Below are positions 18,168-27,631 of a DNA stretch of 64,000 bases, piece after piece. The translations under genes were made by a program, and so were the position numbers. The notes beneath the pieces are model-generated. The model was not told the origin of the DNA, made no database searches, and was given only the letters and a program-made list of their open reading frames with translations. The stretch comes from Bacteroidales bacterium (GTDB lineage Bacteria; Bacteroidota; Bacteroidia; Bacteroidales; Paludibacteraceae): assembly GCA_022783865.1 (NCBI GenBank), contig JALFYY010000016.1, positions 62,001-126,000 of the forward strand, given 5' to 3'. Position 1 is the stretch's first letter; each line of letters starts with the position of its first letter.

Positions 18168-19667
18168 ATGGAATTATCCGAACAAGAAATTATCAGACGG
18201 CAGAGTCTGCAAACCCTGCGCGATATGGGCATCAACCCCTATCCGTCGGCAGAATATGTAGTAACAGATTACTCAACTCATATCAAAGAGACCTTTACGG
18301 ACGAAATGACCGGCAAAGAAGTTTCGGTAGCCGGACGACTGATGTCGCGCCGCATCATGGGCAAAGCATCGTTTATTGAGTTGCAAGACTCCAAGGGACG
18401 TATTCAGGCATACGTTTCGCGCGACGACATCAATACCGAATCACAACCCGAAATGTACAATGTAGTGTTTAAGAAGCTCTTGGATATAGGCGACTTTATC
18501 GGAATCAAAGGTTTTGTATTCAAAACCCAGACCGGTGAAATCAGTATTCATGCCAAAGAGTTGACCGTTTTGGCAAAATCGCTTCGCCCGTTGCCTATCG
18601 TAAAATACCGTGACGGAGTGGCTTACGACAAATTCGACAATCCGGAACTGCGCTATCGTCAACGTTATGTTGATTTGGTGGTAAACGAAGGCGTGAAAGA
18701 TATTTTCCTCAAACGTGCCACCGTGCTCCGCACTTTGCGCAATCTGCTTGATGCCGAAGGATATACCGAGGTTGAAACTCCTACCCTGCAGAATATTGCA
18801 GGCGGTGCTGCAGCCCGTCCTTTCATTACCCATTTCAACGCATTGGATGTGGATATGTATATGCGTATCGCCACCGAGCTTTACCTCAAACGCTTGATTG
18901 TAGGCGGTTTCGAAGGTGTATATGAAATCGGCAAAAACTTCCGCAACGAAGGTATGGACCGCACCCACAACCCCGAATTTACGTGCATGGAGCTGTATGT
19001 ACAATACAAGGACTACAATTGGATGATGGCATTCACCGAACAGCTGTTGGAGAAGATTTGCATTGCCGTCAACGGTACTACAGAAACCGTCATCAACGGA
19101 CAAACCATCAGTTTCAAAGCACCTTACCGCCGTTTGCCTATTTTGGAAGCTATCCAAGAAAAAACAGGTTACGACCTAACCGACAAGACAGAAGATGAAA
19201 TCCGTGATATTTGCAAGACCTTGCATTTGGAAGTAGAGCCGTCGTGGGGCAAGGGCAAAATGATTGACGAGCTGTTCGGAGAATTCTGCGAAGGCAGTTT
19301 CATCCAGCCTACCTTTATAATCGACTACCCCGTAGAGATGTCACCGCTGACCAAAATGCACCGTTCAAAACCCGGACTTACAGAGCGTTTCGAACTGATG
19401 GTCAACGGCAAAGAGTTAGCCAATGCATATTCGGAACTGAACGACCCGATTGACCAGGAAGAGCGTTTCAAAGAGCAAATGCGCTTGGCAGACAAGGGCG
19501 ACGAAGAGGCAATGATTATCGACCAGGATTTCTTGCGTGCTTTGCAATTCGGTATGCCTCCCACATCAGGAATCGGCATCGGTATCGATCGTCTGGTAAT
19601 GCTTATGACCGGTCAGACCACCATTCAAGAGGTACTTTGCTTCCCTCAAATGAAACCCGAAGTATAA
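18168..19667 (+). CDS. lysS: Lysyl-tRNA synthetase, class II
   Basis: A 499-residue class II aminoacyl-tRNA synthetase that charges tRNA-Lys. The N-terminal OB-fold anticodon-binding domain (about 50-145, with [21 protein letters not shown]) is followed by the catalytic domain with motif 1 ([13 protein letters not shown]), motif 2 ([15 protein letters not shown]) and motif 3 ([15 protein letters not shown]). It ends shortly after motif 3, as E. coli LysS does, and lacks the extra C-terminal extension I recall in some Bacteroidales. It heads the lysS-gpsA-pgi cluster, an order common in Bacteroidales. Confidence 0.97.
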   Translation: MELSEQEIIRRQSLQTLRDMGINPYPSAEYVVTDYSTHIKETFTDEMTGKEVSVAGRLMSRRIMGKASFIELQDSKGRIQAYVSRDDINTESQPEMYNVVFKKLLDIGDFIGIKGFVFKTQTGEISIHAKELTVLAKSLRPLPIVKYRDGVAYDKFDNPELRYRQRYVDLVVNEGVKDIFLKRATVLRTLRNLLDAEGYTEVETPTLQNIAGGAAARPFITHFNALDVDMYMRIATELYLKRLIVGGFEGVYEIGKNFRNEGMDRTHNPEFTCMELYVQYKDYNWMMAFTEQLLEKICIAVNGTTETVINGQTISFKAPYRRLPILEAIQEKTGYDLTDKTEDEIRDICKTLHLEVEPSWGKGKMIDELFGEFCEGSFIQPTFIIDYPVEMSPLTKMHRSKPGLTERFELMVNGKELANAYSELNDPIDQEERFKEQMRLADKGDEEAMIIDQDFLRALQFGMPPTSGIGIGIDRLVMLMTGQTTIQEVLCFPQMKPEV

Positions 19668-19684
19668 ACCAAACCCGTACTCCA

Positions 19685-20704
19685 ATGAGAGGTCAGTCAA
19701 CAGATTCATCGTTGCTCAACAAACGCATTGCCGTGGTAGGCAGCGGAAGCTGGGCAACAGCCATTGCCAAAATGGTACTGAGCAACGTACAGGAAATCAA
19801 TTGGTTTATGCGCAGTCAGGCAAAGATTGAGGAGTTCAAGCAGTTAGGAAGAAACCCGTCGTATTTGTCGGCTGCCAGTTTCGATACTTCGCGCATCCAT
19901 TTCACGAGCGACATCAACGAAATTGCCAAGATATCAGACGTACTGATTGTGGCTATACCATCGCCTTTCTTGAAAACAGCGTTCAACAAACTGCGCAGGA
20001 GTATCAGGCAGAAAATTATCATTTCTGCCACCAAGGGTATGGTGCAGGAAGACAATATGATTATCAGCGATTATATGCACTTCCGCTTCAATGTGCCAAT
20101 GGAACAGATTGGCGTCATCACCGGACCTTGTCACGCCGAAGAGGTTGCTTTGGAACGCATGAGTTACCTGACTATCGGTTGCCCTATCAGAGAAAGAGCC
20201 GGCAAAATGGCGGAACTTTTTGCTACACCTTATATAAAAACAAGTCTCAGCGACGACATTTGCGGATTGGAGTATTCATCGGTATTGAAAAATATCTACG
20301 CCATTGCCGCAGGTATTGCACACGGCTTGAAATATGGCGACAATTTCCTTTCTGTATTGATATCCAATTCCATACAAGAAATGTCGCGTTTTGCCAGTTC
20401 TGTCGTACCGATGCATCGCTGCATCAACGACTCGGCTTATTTGGGCGATTTGCTCGTGACAGCATATTCACGCTTCTCACGCAACCACCAATTTGGCGAG
20501 ATGATTGGTATCGGATACAGCGTCAAGGCGGCTCAATTGGAGATGGAAATGGTGAGCGAAGGTTACTACGGAACCAATTGTATTCACCAACTCAACGAAC
20601 GCTATCAAGTGTCGATGCCCATTATGGATGCCGTTTACGATATTCTATATCAGAAAGCATCGCCCACTATCGTATTCAAAGAACTGTCGAAGAAACTGAT
20701 GTAA
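19685..20704 (+). CDS. gpsA: Glycerol-3-phosphate dehydrogenase [NAD(P)+]
   Basis: Reduces dihydroxyacetone phosphate to sn-glycerol 3-phosphate for phospholipid synthesis. It has 339 residues from the chosen start. The Rossmann motif VVGSGSWATAIAKM is at about residues 16-29; the family blocks ATKGM, ITGPCHAEEV, and the KNIYAIAAGIAHGLKYGDN block with its catalytic lysine are present. The open frame extends 48 nt further upstream into lysS, but those codons are not family-like, and 19685 leaves a 17-nt gap after lysS. It is probably co-transcribed with lysS and pgi. Confidence 0.95.
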   Translation: MRGQSTDSSLLNKRIAVVGSGSWATAIAKMVLSNVQEINWFMRSQAKIEEFKQLGRNPSYLSAASFDTSRIHFTSDINEIAKISDVLIVAIPSPFLKTAFNKLRRSIRQKIIISATKGMVQEDNMIISDYMHFRFNVPMEQIGVITGPCHAEEVALERMSYLTIGCPIRERAGKMAELFATPYIKTSLSDDICGLEYSSVLKNIYAIAAGIAHGLKYGDNFLSVLISNSIQEMSRFASSVVPMHRCINDSAYLGDLLVTAYSRFSRNHQFGEMIGIGYSVKAAQLEMEMVSEGYYGTNCIHQLNERYQVSMPIMDAVYDILYQKASPTIVFKELSKKLM

Positions 20705-20743
20705 CAAACCGGCAGCAAGGCTGCACAAAAACATAATACAACT

Positions 20744-22072
20744 ATGGATATTAAAATCAATTATTCCAAAGCCGTCAGCCAAGAGACTGTAATGGCTTAC
20801 AAACAGCAAATTGCCGAGGCACAAACCATGCTTCACAACGGAACAGGCAAAGGCAACGACTTTTTAGGTTGGCTCAATCTGCCGAAAGAAATCACAGCCG
20901 AACATCTCCAAGACATACAAACTACAGCCCAGTTGCTTCGCCAAGAATGTGAAGTAATCGTTGTGATTGGTATCGGCGGTTCGTACTTGGGTGCGAAAGC
21001 CGTTATTGACGCGCTGAACAACTCATTCGAATGGTTGCAGAACGGCAAAACACAAATTGTGTATGCAGGTCAGAACATAGGCGAAGACTATCTGTACGAA
21101 TTGCAAGAACTGCTCAAAAACAAAAAATTCGGTATCATCAGTATTTCCAAATCCGGTACAACCACAGAGCCGGCTTTGGCTTTCCGTTTGCTCAAAACCC
21201 AATTGGAAGAACAACAAGGCAAGGCTGCAGCCAAAGATCTGATTGTCTGCATAACAGACAAAGCCCGTGGTGCACTTCGCACATTGGCAACACAAGAAGG
21301 CTACAAAACATTCGTGATTGAAGACAATATAGGCGGACGCTTCTCCGTGCTTTCACCTGTCGGTTTGCTGCCTATCGCTTGTGCAGGATTTGATATTACC
21401 CGATTGGTGGAAGGTGCACGCCGTATGCAAGACGTTTGCGGACAAAGCACTCCTTTCGAAGAAAACCCTGCTGCATTGTATGCCGCAGCCCGCAATGCAC
21501 TTTATACCTCAGGCAAAAAAGTGGAACTCTTGGTGAACTTCCACCCCAAATTGCACTATATGGCAGAATGGTGGAAACAGCTCTACGGCGAATCGGAAGG
21601 CAAAGAAAACAAAGGCCTCTTCCCTGCTGCCGCCGATTTCACAACCGATCTGCACTCTATGGGACAATATATACAGCAAGGCGAACGCTTGATGTTCGAA
21701 ACCGTTCTTTCTGTTGCAGAGCCTAATCATCATGTGGATTTCCCCTACAACGAAGCCAACTTAGACGGCTTGAACTTCCTGGCAGGCAAACGGATTGACC
21801 ATGTGAACAAAATGGCGGAATTGGGAACAATGCTGGCTCACGTGGATGGCGGTGTACCCAATATCAAAGTGGAAATTCCCGTACTGAACGAATACTACTT
21901 GGGCGAATTGATTTACTTCTTCGAGAAAGCCTGCGGTATAAGCGGATACATCTTAGGTGTGAATCCGTTCGACCAACCGGGTGTAGAGGCATACAAGAAA
22001 AACATGTTTGCCCTCTTGGACAAACCCGGCTACGAAGAAGCCTCCAAAGCCATCAAAGCCCGTTTGGCTTAA
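20744..22072 (+). CDS. pgi: Glucose-6-phosphate isomerase
   Basis: Interconverts glucose 6-phosphate and fructose 6-phosphate in glycolysis. At 442 residues it is the short bacterial form seen in Bacteroidales and Firmicutes. Signatures are [19 protein letters not shown] (about residues 67-85), [13 protein letters not shown] for the phosphate-binding loop, [14 protein letters not shown], and a C-terminal [15 protein letters not shown] block carrying the family lysine. It follows gpsA by 39 nt, and a strong terminator comes right after. Confidence 0.97.
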   Translation: MDIKINYSKAVSQETVMAYKQQIAEAQTMLHNGTGKGNDFLGWLNLPKEITAEHLQDIQTTAQLLRQECEVIVVIGIGGSYLGAKAVIDALNNSFEWLQNGKTQIVYAGQNIGEDYLYELQELLKNKKFGIISISKSGTTTEPALAFRLLKTQLEEQQGKAAAKDLIVCITDKARGALRTLATQEGYKTFVIEDNIGGRFSVLSPVGLLPIACAGFDITRLVEGARRMQDVCGQSTPFEENPAALYAAARNALYTSGKKVELLVNFHPKLHYMAEWWKQLYGESEGKENKGLFPAAADFTTDLHSMGQYIQQGERLMFETVLSVAEPNHHVDFPYNEANLDGLNFLAGKRIDHVNKMAELGTMLAHVDGGVPNIKVEIPVLNEYYLGELIYFFEKACGISGYILGVNPFDQPGVEAYKKNMFALLDKPGYEEASKAIKARLA

Positions 22073-22087
22073 ACAATACAACTCATC

Positions 22088-22123
22088 AAAACAAAGGCGA
22101 AGCATAAGACTTCGTCTTTGTTT
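22088..22123 (+). terminator. Intrinsic terminator after pgi
   Basis: AAACAAAGGCGAAG and CTTCGTCTTTGTTT form a long stem with one G-U pair and a seven-base loop. The A-rich 5' arm and T-rich 3' arm suggest that it may act in both directions. Confidence 0.75.
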
Positions 22124-22143
22124 CGCTATTAATCTCTGTTCCA

Positions 22144-23814
22144 ATGTCTTGGTTACACGATTTACTGATTGAGAACTCTGTTGCTCATACCCTCTTATTA
22201 TATTCGTTTATCATTACGGTAGGTATGCTGTTGGGGAAAATAAAGGTAAAGGGCATTTCGCTCGGTGTTACTTTTGTTCTCTTCACGGGTTTGTTGTTCG
22301 GGCATTTAGGCATAGCTTTCGACAGTACTATCGTGGGCTTTCTGAAAGACTTTGGCTTGATACTGTTCATCTTTACCATCGGTCTGCAAGTAGGTCCGGG
22401 ATTCTTTTCTTCTTTCAAGAAAGGCGGATTGCAACTCAACGGTTGGGCATGCCTGGTTGTTGTTTTGGGAGTAGGCGTAACGATAGGATTATATTATCTG
22501 TTTTCACACCGAATCAGTTTGCCGATGATGGTGGGTATCATGTCGGGCGCAATCACCAGTACGCCCGGTTTGGGTGCAGCCGAAGAGGCATTGACACAAT
22601 TGCAGCAGACAGGTGTAATCAACGAAGTACCTCCTATCAGTTTGGGTTATGCGGTTGCCTATCCGATTGCCGTTTTGGGCACTATCTTGGTAATGATTAT
22701 CATTCGTGCTCTCTTCCGTGTAGATGTCAAACAAGAGGAAACCGAACTGCAAATGCGAAAAGAGACCAACGAGAAACCCGATATTCTGACCTTCCGCATC
22801 ACCAATCCGGAAATTGACGGATTGACACTGATAGAAGTGATGAAACGATTCGGACATGAGGCTGTAGCAACACGCATTTTCGACGGCAGCAAAATGACGA
22901 CACCGCATACCGATACGGTTTTGCGATTGGGTTATCTGATTCTGATTGTCACGCGCGACATTGATGCCGAAGCACTTACAAAGCTTTTGGGTGAGACAAC
23001 GGAATTCGATTGGATTGACGACAGCAAAGACTTGGTTTCCCGTCGTATCGTTGTTACGCAAGACAATATCAACGGCAAGACTATCCGTCAATTGCAACTG
23101 CGCAAAGCGTACAATATCAACATTACACGTGTCAACCGTGCCGGTATCAACCTGCTGGCTGACCCCGATTTGGTATTGCAAGTGGGCGACAAAGTGATGG
23201 TAGTCGGACCTTTGGAAAGTATCGAAAAAGTGGAAAAACTGTTGGGCAATACGCTGAAGCACCTGAATGAGCCTCATATTATCACCATCTTCCTGGGTAT
23301 ATTCCTGGGCATCATTTTGGGTTCTGTACCTATCTATTTCCCCAACTTGCCTATGCCGACCAAATTGGGATTATCAGGCGGACCGCTCATTATCGCCATT
23401 CTCATCGGACGGTTCGGATACAAACTGAAACTGATTTCCTACACCACCGTTTCTGCCAACTTGATGTTGCGCGAGGTGGGTATCTGCCTGTTCCTTGCAA
23501 GTCTGGGATTGTTGTCAGGCGGACGGTTTGTTGAAACAGTGGTTTCGCCCAACGGACTGCTTTGGATGTTGTGCGGATTCCTGATTACGGTAGTGCCGGC
23601 GCTAATAGTAGGTATCATCGCCAAAGCAAAGAAAATGAACTACTTCACCGTCTGCGGATTGATTGCAGGCGCACATACCAATTTGCCGCCATTGGTTTAT
23701 GCTACATCGTTGACCGACTCCGACGAATCGGCTGTAGTTTATTCTACTGTCTATCCGTTGGTTTCGTTCCTGCGCATCGTGATTGCACAATTCCTTATTC
23801 TGATTTTTGCATAA
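22144..23814 (+). CDS. AspT/YidE/YbjL-type transporter with RCK_C domains
   Basis: A 556-residue inner-membrane protein of the AspT/YidE duplication family. Five or six helices at each end (about 10-180 and 385-555) contain the duplicated signature FTIGLQVGPGFFSS and AGAHTNLPPL/GAITSTPGLGAAEE. Two TrkA-C (RCK_C) ligand-binding domains lie between them (about 205-290 and 292-372). Relatives exchange dicarboxylates or amino acids, but the substrate cannot be read from sequence, and the RCK_C domains imply gating by a small ligand. It is transcribed alone after the pgi terminator. Confidence 0.85.
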   Translation: MSWLHDLLIENSVAHTLLLYSFIITVGMLLGKIKVKGISLGVTFVLFTGLLFGHLGIAFDSTIVGFLKDFGLILFIFTIGLQVGPGFFSSFKKGGLQLNGWACLVVVLGVGVTIGLYYLFSHRISLPMMVGIMSGAITSTPGLGAAEEALTQLQQTGVINEVPPISLGYAVAYPIAVLGTILVMIIIRALFRVDVKQEETELQMRKETNEKPDILTFRITNPEIDGLTLIEVMKRFGHEAVATRIFDGSKMTTPHTDTVLRLGYLILIVTRDIDAEALTKLLGETTEFDWIDDSKDLVSRRIVVTQDNINGKTIRQLQLRKAYNINITRVNRAGINLLADPDLVLQVGDKVMVVGPLESIEKVEKLLGNTLKHLNEPHIITIFLGIFLGIILGSVPIYFPNLPMPTKLGLSGGPLIIAILIGRFGYKLKLISYTTVSANLMLREVGICLFLASLGLLSGGRFVETVVSPNGLLWMLCGFLITVVPALIVGIIAKAKKMNYFTVCGLIAGAHTNLPPLVYATSLTDSDESAVVYSTVYPLVSFLRIVIAQFLILIFA

Positions 23815-23889
23815 AAGTCTTTTCATGGTATAGCAAGGTACGGTTTTTGCTTTGTTTTTGTAGTAAGAAGACCTTAAAATATCATTACC

Positions 23890-25293
23890 ATGAGAATAGA
23901 GTTCTTAGGGGCTGCACAAGAAGTAACCGGCAGCAAACACCTGATTACCACCAACAAAGGGAAACGCATATTGCTCGATTGCGGTATGTTTCAAGGCAAA
24001 GGAATGGAAACCGACCGGATGAACCGCGATTTAGGATTCAACCCGAAAGACATCGATTTTCTGATTCTCTCACATGCCCATATCGACCATTCGGGACTTA
24101 TCCCTTATATCCACAAATTAGGATTCAGAGGAACGGTATATTGCACTCCCGCCACTCGCGATTTATGCGCTATCATGTTGGCTGACACGGCTTTTATACA
24201 AGCATTGGATATCAAATGGTACAACAAAAAACAACGCAAACTGCATTTGCCTGCCGTTGCTCCGCTCTACGAACCGCGTCACGCAGAAGAATGTATGCGT
24301 CGATTCGTAACGATTGACTATGGTCACCGATTCAAGATTGACAGCGGTATCTATCTGACTTTCACCCATTCAGGGCACATGCTCGGCAGTGCAATCGTCA
24401 ACTTGGAAATTGAAGAGAAGGGGAAAAAGAAGCGTATTGCCTATACAGGTGACATAGGGCGGGAAAACAATCCGATTCTCAAAGCACCGGAACCTTTCCC
24501 TGAATGCGATTATCTCATCACCGAAAGCACCTATGGCAACCGTCTGCACGAAGAATCGGAAGTATCGGAAGAAGAATTGCTCGATATCGTAAAACATACT
24601 TGCATTGAGAAAAGGGGCAAACTCATCATTCCGTCGTTCTCGGTGGGACGGACACAAGAGATTGTGTATGTGCTCAACAAACTCTATAACGAACAAAAAC
24701 TGCCTGCCATACCGGTATATGTGGATTCGCCTCTTTCGGTGAATGCCACCCAGATTTTCCGGTTATATACCGATGCGCTCAATGAGGATGTGAAAGAAGT
24801 GATGCAATACGACCCTGACCCGTTCGGGTTTAATACGCTGAAATATATCACCGACGTAACGGAATCGAAGAAACTCAACAAAAGCAAAGTTCCGTGCATC
24901 ATTATTTCCGCTTCCGGCATGTTGGAAGCCGGACGGGTGAAACACCACGTAGCCAACCAGATAGAGAAACCATCAACCACAATACTGATTGTGGGATATT
25001 GCACACCGACTTCGTTGGGAGCACGCATTCAGCAACCCGGTCTGAAAGAGATATCCATCTTCGGTATGCCCAGAAAAGTGAATGCCGAAATCCGGCGTAT
25101 TGACAGTTTCTCCGGGCATGGCGACTATCAGGAAATGGCTCGTTTCCTTTCGTGTCAGAACAAAAAGCACCTGCAGAAAATCTTCTTAGTGCATGGCGAA
25201 GCGGAAGTTCAAGAGGACTATGCCAAATATTTGCATGAAGCCGGATTTAGGCATATAGAGATTCCACAGAAGAAAGAAGGAGTTGAATTGTAA
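23890..25293 (+). CDS. Metallo-beta-lactamase / beta-CASP RNA-processing enzyme
   Basis: A 467-residue protein of the MBL-fold beta-CASP group, related to CPSF73 and to archaeal and bacterial exoribonucleases. The zinc motif HAHIDH is at residues 62-67. Other ligands are in THSGHMLGSA and YTGDIGRENNP, and the beta-CASP region with its SASGMLEAGRVKHH block is followed by the RMMBL-type end, SFSGHGDYQEM and FLVHGEAE. It probably cleaves or trims RNA in the cytoplasm. It lacks the long C-terminal domain of RNase J. The stop is followed at once by repeat-rich DNA. Confidence 0.87.
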   Translation: MRIEFLGAAQEVTGSKHLITTNKGKRILLDCGMFQGKGMETDRMNRDLGFNPKDIDFLILSHAHIDHSGLIPYIHKLGFRGTVYCTPATRDLCAIMLADTAFIQALDIKWYNKKQRKLHLPAVAPLYEPRHAEECMRRFVTIDYGHRFKIDSGIYLTFTHSGHMLGSAIVNLEIEEKGKKKRIAYTGDIGRENNPILKAPEPFPECDYLITESTYGNRLHEESEVSEEELLDIVKHTCIEKRGKLIIPSFSVGRTQEIVYVLNKLYNEQKLPAIPVYVDSPLSVNATQIFRLYTDALNEDVKEVMQYDPDPFGFNTLKYITDVTESKKLNKSKVPCIIISASGMLEAGRVKHHVANQIEKPSTTILIVGYCTPTSLGARIQQPGLKEISIFGMPRKVNAEIRRIDSFSGHGDYQEMARFLSCQNKKHLQKIFLVHGEAEVQEDYAKYLHEAGFRHIEIPQKKEGVEL

Positions 25294-25297
25294 GGAG

Positions 25298-25358
25298 AGT
25301 TGAACGGGCAGAGCCCTTATTGAGGAAGTGAGGAATTGAGCAGGCAAAGCCCTAATTG
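25298..25358. repeat. Duplicated GGCAGAGCCCT-type word with 8-bp spacers
   Basis: GTTGAACGGGCAGAGCCCTT (about 25299-25318) and ATTGAGCAGGCAAAGCCCTA (about 25335-25354) are imperfect copies. GAGGAAGT and GAGGAATT octamers lie between them. Further copies are at about 15219-15246 and, on the minus strand, about 46166-46190. Confidence 0.7.
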
Positions 25359-25422
25359 AGAAACGGAGCACCATCTGAGAGACGCTGCAAAAGACACCGC
25401 AGAAATGATAATAGAAATAACT

Positions 25423-25466
25423 CCGTAAGGGGTGCGCGAGACCTGCGCAAGGGGTGCTGAATTTGT
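25423..25466. repeat. 11-bp tandem array, 4 units, 22-bp alternation
   Basis: Units CCGTAAGGGGT, GCGCGAGACCT, GCGCAAGGGGT and GCTGAATTTGT. Units one and three match, so the stronger period is 22 bp. The array ends in the GCTGAAT word that also borders other 11-bp arrays. Confidence 0.65.
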
Positions 25467-25473
25467 TTGTTTA

Positions 25474-25513
25474 GTTGTGGAGTGGTAAAGATGTGGAGAG
25501 GTATGGATAATTA
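25474..25513. repeat. 8-bp tandem array, 5 units, 16-bp alternation
   Basis: Units GTTGTGGA, GTGGTAAA, GATGTGGA, GAGGTATG and GATAATTA. Units one and three, and two and four, correspond, giving an A-B-A-B pattern. Confidence 0.6.
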
Positions 25514-25532
25514 ATAGTGTTGTGCAAGTGCC

Positions 25533-25576
25533 GCATGAGTAGCGTATGAACAGCGCATGAGTAGCCAAATGAACAG
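25533..25576. repeat. 11-bp tandem array, 4 units, A-B-A-B
   Basis: Units GCATGAGTAGC, GTATGAACAGC, GCATGAGTAGC and CAAATGAACAG. Units one and three are identical, and two and four are close. Total length is exactly 44 bp. Confidence 0.85.
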
Positions 25577-25695
25577 TAGATTATTTGTGCATGCAAAGGT
25601 ATAACAAAGTTCTGATTTTCCATTCCCAAAAGTTCGGGAATAAAAACAGAGAAAAAAGGATTATCTTTGCAACCGCAAATGAGAGAAGGGAAACA

Positions 25696-25726
25696 AAAAA
25701 AGGAACTCTACGCAGAATTCCTTTTT
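25696..25726 (-). terminator. Terminator downstream of tRNA-Thr
   Basis: AAAAAGGAA and TTCCTTTTT flank a 12-nt loop, with further A residues giving a T-tract on the minus strand. It lies 43 bp beyond the 3' end of the tRNA. Confidence 0.65.
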
Positions 25727-25768
25727 GAGTCAGTAGCAGGACTAAACCAACGGATTTTCATTACTTTG

Positions 25769-25841
<73 letters not shown>

Positions 25842-25945
25842 AAACCATCATCGCAATTACGATAAGAATACGTTTTTGCTCCAGCAATATCTTCCTTAAT
25901 AAGGCAGAATCAGCATTGCACAAAACCCTATCCGAATTTGCGAGT

Positions 25946-25978
25946 GCAAAAGTACGACAAGTTTTTCACATACACAAA
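25946..25978 (-). promoter_or_regulatory. Promoter of tRNA-Thr
   Basis: On the minus strand TTTG (25975-25978) and TACTTTTGC (25946-25954) are spaced 20 nt. The predicted start is near 25938, leaving a leader of about 95 nt before the tRNA. Confidence 0.65.
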
Positions 25979-26055
25979 TCAAAATGCAGATAATTTGCAA
26001 GAAAATGATACATATCAGAAAAAAAAGCAGTATCTTTGTACGCCAATAGAACAGA

Positions 26056-27309
26056 ATGAAACATTTAGCAGTCATCGTATCAGCTTTGTGTTTAGGCATA
26101 TCAACATTTGCCCAAACAGTTTACCGTACGGAAGTGAAAAATCCCGATGTGCGGTCGCTCCGCATCAGATACGAAGGCAATGCCACATTGCAGCGCCCCA
26201 TACTGACATTGGGCACAGACGAAACTTTGGAAATATCGTTCGACGAACTTTCGCACAATACACACAACTACACCTATACCCTACTTCATTTGAATGCCGA
26301 CCGGACAGAATCGTCATTGAGCAGTGTGGACTACTTGGCAGGATTTCCAACCGCCGACATTACAGACTACGACTATTCGCTCAATACTCAACAACTCTAT
26401 ACGCACTACCGGTTTACGTTCCCGAACGAAGAAATGCAGCCCAAGATTTCGGGGAATTACGCCCTGAAGATTTATGAGGAGGGCGACCCGGAAAAAGTAG
26501 TGGCGTATGCATGTTTTGCCGTAGTAGAACCGAAAACAGGCATTGAAGTGACGGTGCGGCACAATACGGATATCGAGCTTTCGGGACGCTATCAGCAATT
26601 GGATATCGATGTGCAGACCCAAGGAATCGGAATGAAAAATCCGGACGAAATAAAAGTGGTAGTAAGACAGAACAACCGTACTGACAATGAGGTATTTAAT
26701 CCGAAACCCAGTTATGTGGAAAGTCAGCGATTGCGCTATATGAATCATAAGCAATTGATTTTTGAAGGAGGCAACGAATATCGGCATTTCGACATCAGTT
26801 CGGTATATTTTATGGGCAACAATGTAGATTATATCCGCTTCGACCAACGATATTACCAAGCATTTCTGTTCCCCGACGAAAACCGCTCGACCACGCCCTA
26901 TCTGTCGGACTTCGATACCAACGGGCAGTTTGTCATCAATGCCGAACGCACCGAGGACGACGACTATGAAGCGGACTACATGTGGGTACATTTTTTCTTG
27001 CCTGAGCAATCACCATGGTTCGACGGAAATGTATATATAGGAGGTGATTTATTTGGTAATCAGTTGTTACCGACAAACAGAATGCAATACGACAATCAGC
27101 ACCAGACCTACTTTTTTACCGCCTACCTCAAACAAGGTGCCTACGATTATCAGTACTGGTTCAAGCCCAAACAATCGCACACTGCTACCCTGCTCCGAAC
27201 AGAAGGAAGCCATTGGCAAACCCAAAACGAATATACAATATATGTATATTATCGCCCGTTTGGCGGAAGATACGACCAATTGGTAGGATACACTGTAGTT
27301 GAGCGTTGA
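26056..27309 (+). CDS. T9SS plug-type protein (former DUF5103)
   Basis: A 417-residue exported protein with signal peptide MKHLAVIVSALCLGISTFAQ. It matches the DUF5103 family, now described as the type IX secretion plug, a periplasmic protein that seals the large outer-membrane SprA channel. Family phrases include NPDVRSLRIRYEGN, LSHNTHNYTYTLLHLNADR, YLAGF, NYALKIYEEGDPEKVVAYACFAVVE and the C-terminal YEFWFKP-like YDYQYWFKPK. Its presence suggests the organism has a type IX secretion system, although no other T9SS gene is in view. A -7-like TATCTTTG lies at 26031. Transcribed alone. Confidence 0.83.
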   Translation: MKHLAVIVSALCLGISTFAQTVYRTEVKNPDVRSLRIRYEGNATLQRPILTLGTDETLEISFDELSHNTHNYTYTLLHLNADRTESSLSSVDYLAGFPTADITDYDYSLNTQQLYTHYRFTFPNEEMQPKISGNYALKIYEEGDPEKVVAYACFAVVEPKTGIEVTVRHNTDIELSGRYQQLDIDVQTQGIGMKNPDEIKVVVRQNNRTDNEVFNPKPSYVESQRLRYMNHKQLIFEGGNEYRHFDISSVYFMGNNVDYIRFDQRYYQAFLFPDENRSTTPYLSDFDTNGQFVINAERTEDDDYEADYMWVHFFLPEQSPWFDGNVYIGGDLFGNQLLPTNRMQYDNQHQTYFFTAYLKQGAYDYQYWFKPKQSHTATLLRTEGSHWQTQNEYTIYVYYRPFGGRYDQLVGYTVVER

Positions 27310-27400
27310 AAATATTATTCAGTTGAGAATTGGGCGTTATCTTATGCGGATCGTGTTGGTTTTGTCAAAGTATCCGACCGATGATTTTTACCACCGACCT

Positions 27401-27444
27401 GACCGCTACCCGACCGCTAGGGGACCGCTACAGGAGTGCTGAAT
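27401..27444. repeat. 11-bp tandem array, 4 units (GACCGCTACNN)
   Basis: Units GACCGCTACCC, GACCGCTAGGG, GACCGCTACAG and GAGTGCTGAAT span 44 bp. Units three and four are nearly repeated at 58937-58958, more than 31 kb away. Confidence 0.85.
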
Positions 27445-27482
27445 ATCAGATTAGATGATTGCACGAATTACGATTAGATGAT

Positions 27483-27515
27483 TTGCGGGCGAGGACGCCC
27501 ACACCCCGACAAACA
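27483..27515. repeat. Dispersed GGGCG-hairpin / CACACCCCGACAAACA element
   Basis: TTGCGGGCGAGGACGCCC can fold as a five-pair hairpin with an AGGA loop and is followed by ACACCCCGACAAACA. A copy with one deletion and one substitution lies at 58801-58832, and a diverged minus-strand copy at about 9555-9578. GATTAGATGATT is also duplicated just upstream (27449-27460 and 27472-27483). Confidence 0.7.
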
Positions 27516-27552
27516 GAACAGATTGATATGAATATTTTTTTGCAAAAATACT

Positions 27553-27583
27553 TTTGCAATTCCCAAATTATTTTTATCTTTGC
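27553..27583 (+). promoter_or_regulatory. Promoter of the lipoprotein and barrel pair
   Basis: TTTG (27553-27556), 18 nt, TATCTTTGC (27575-27583). The predicted start is near 27590, about 42 nt before the ATG. Confidence 0.7.
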
Positions 27584-27631
27584 AGATTGAAACAAACAAT
27601 TCAAATTATACAATCAACTATATCACTTTTT

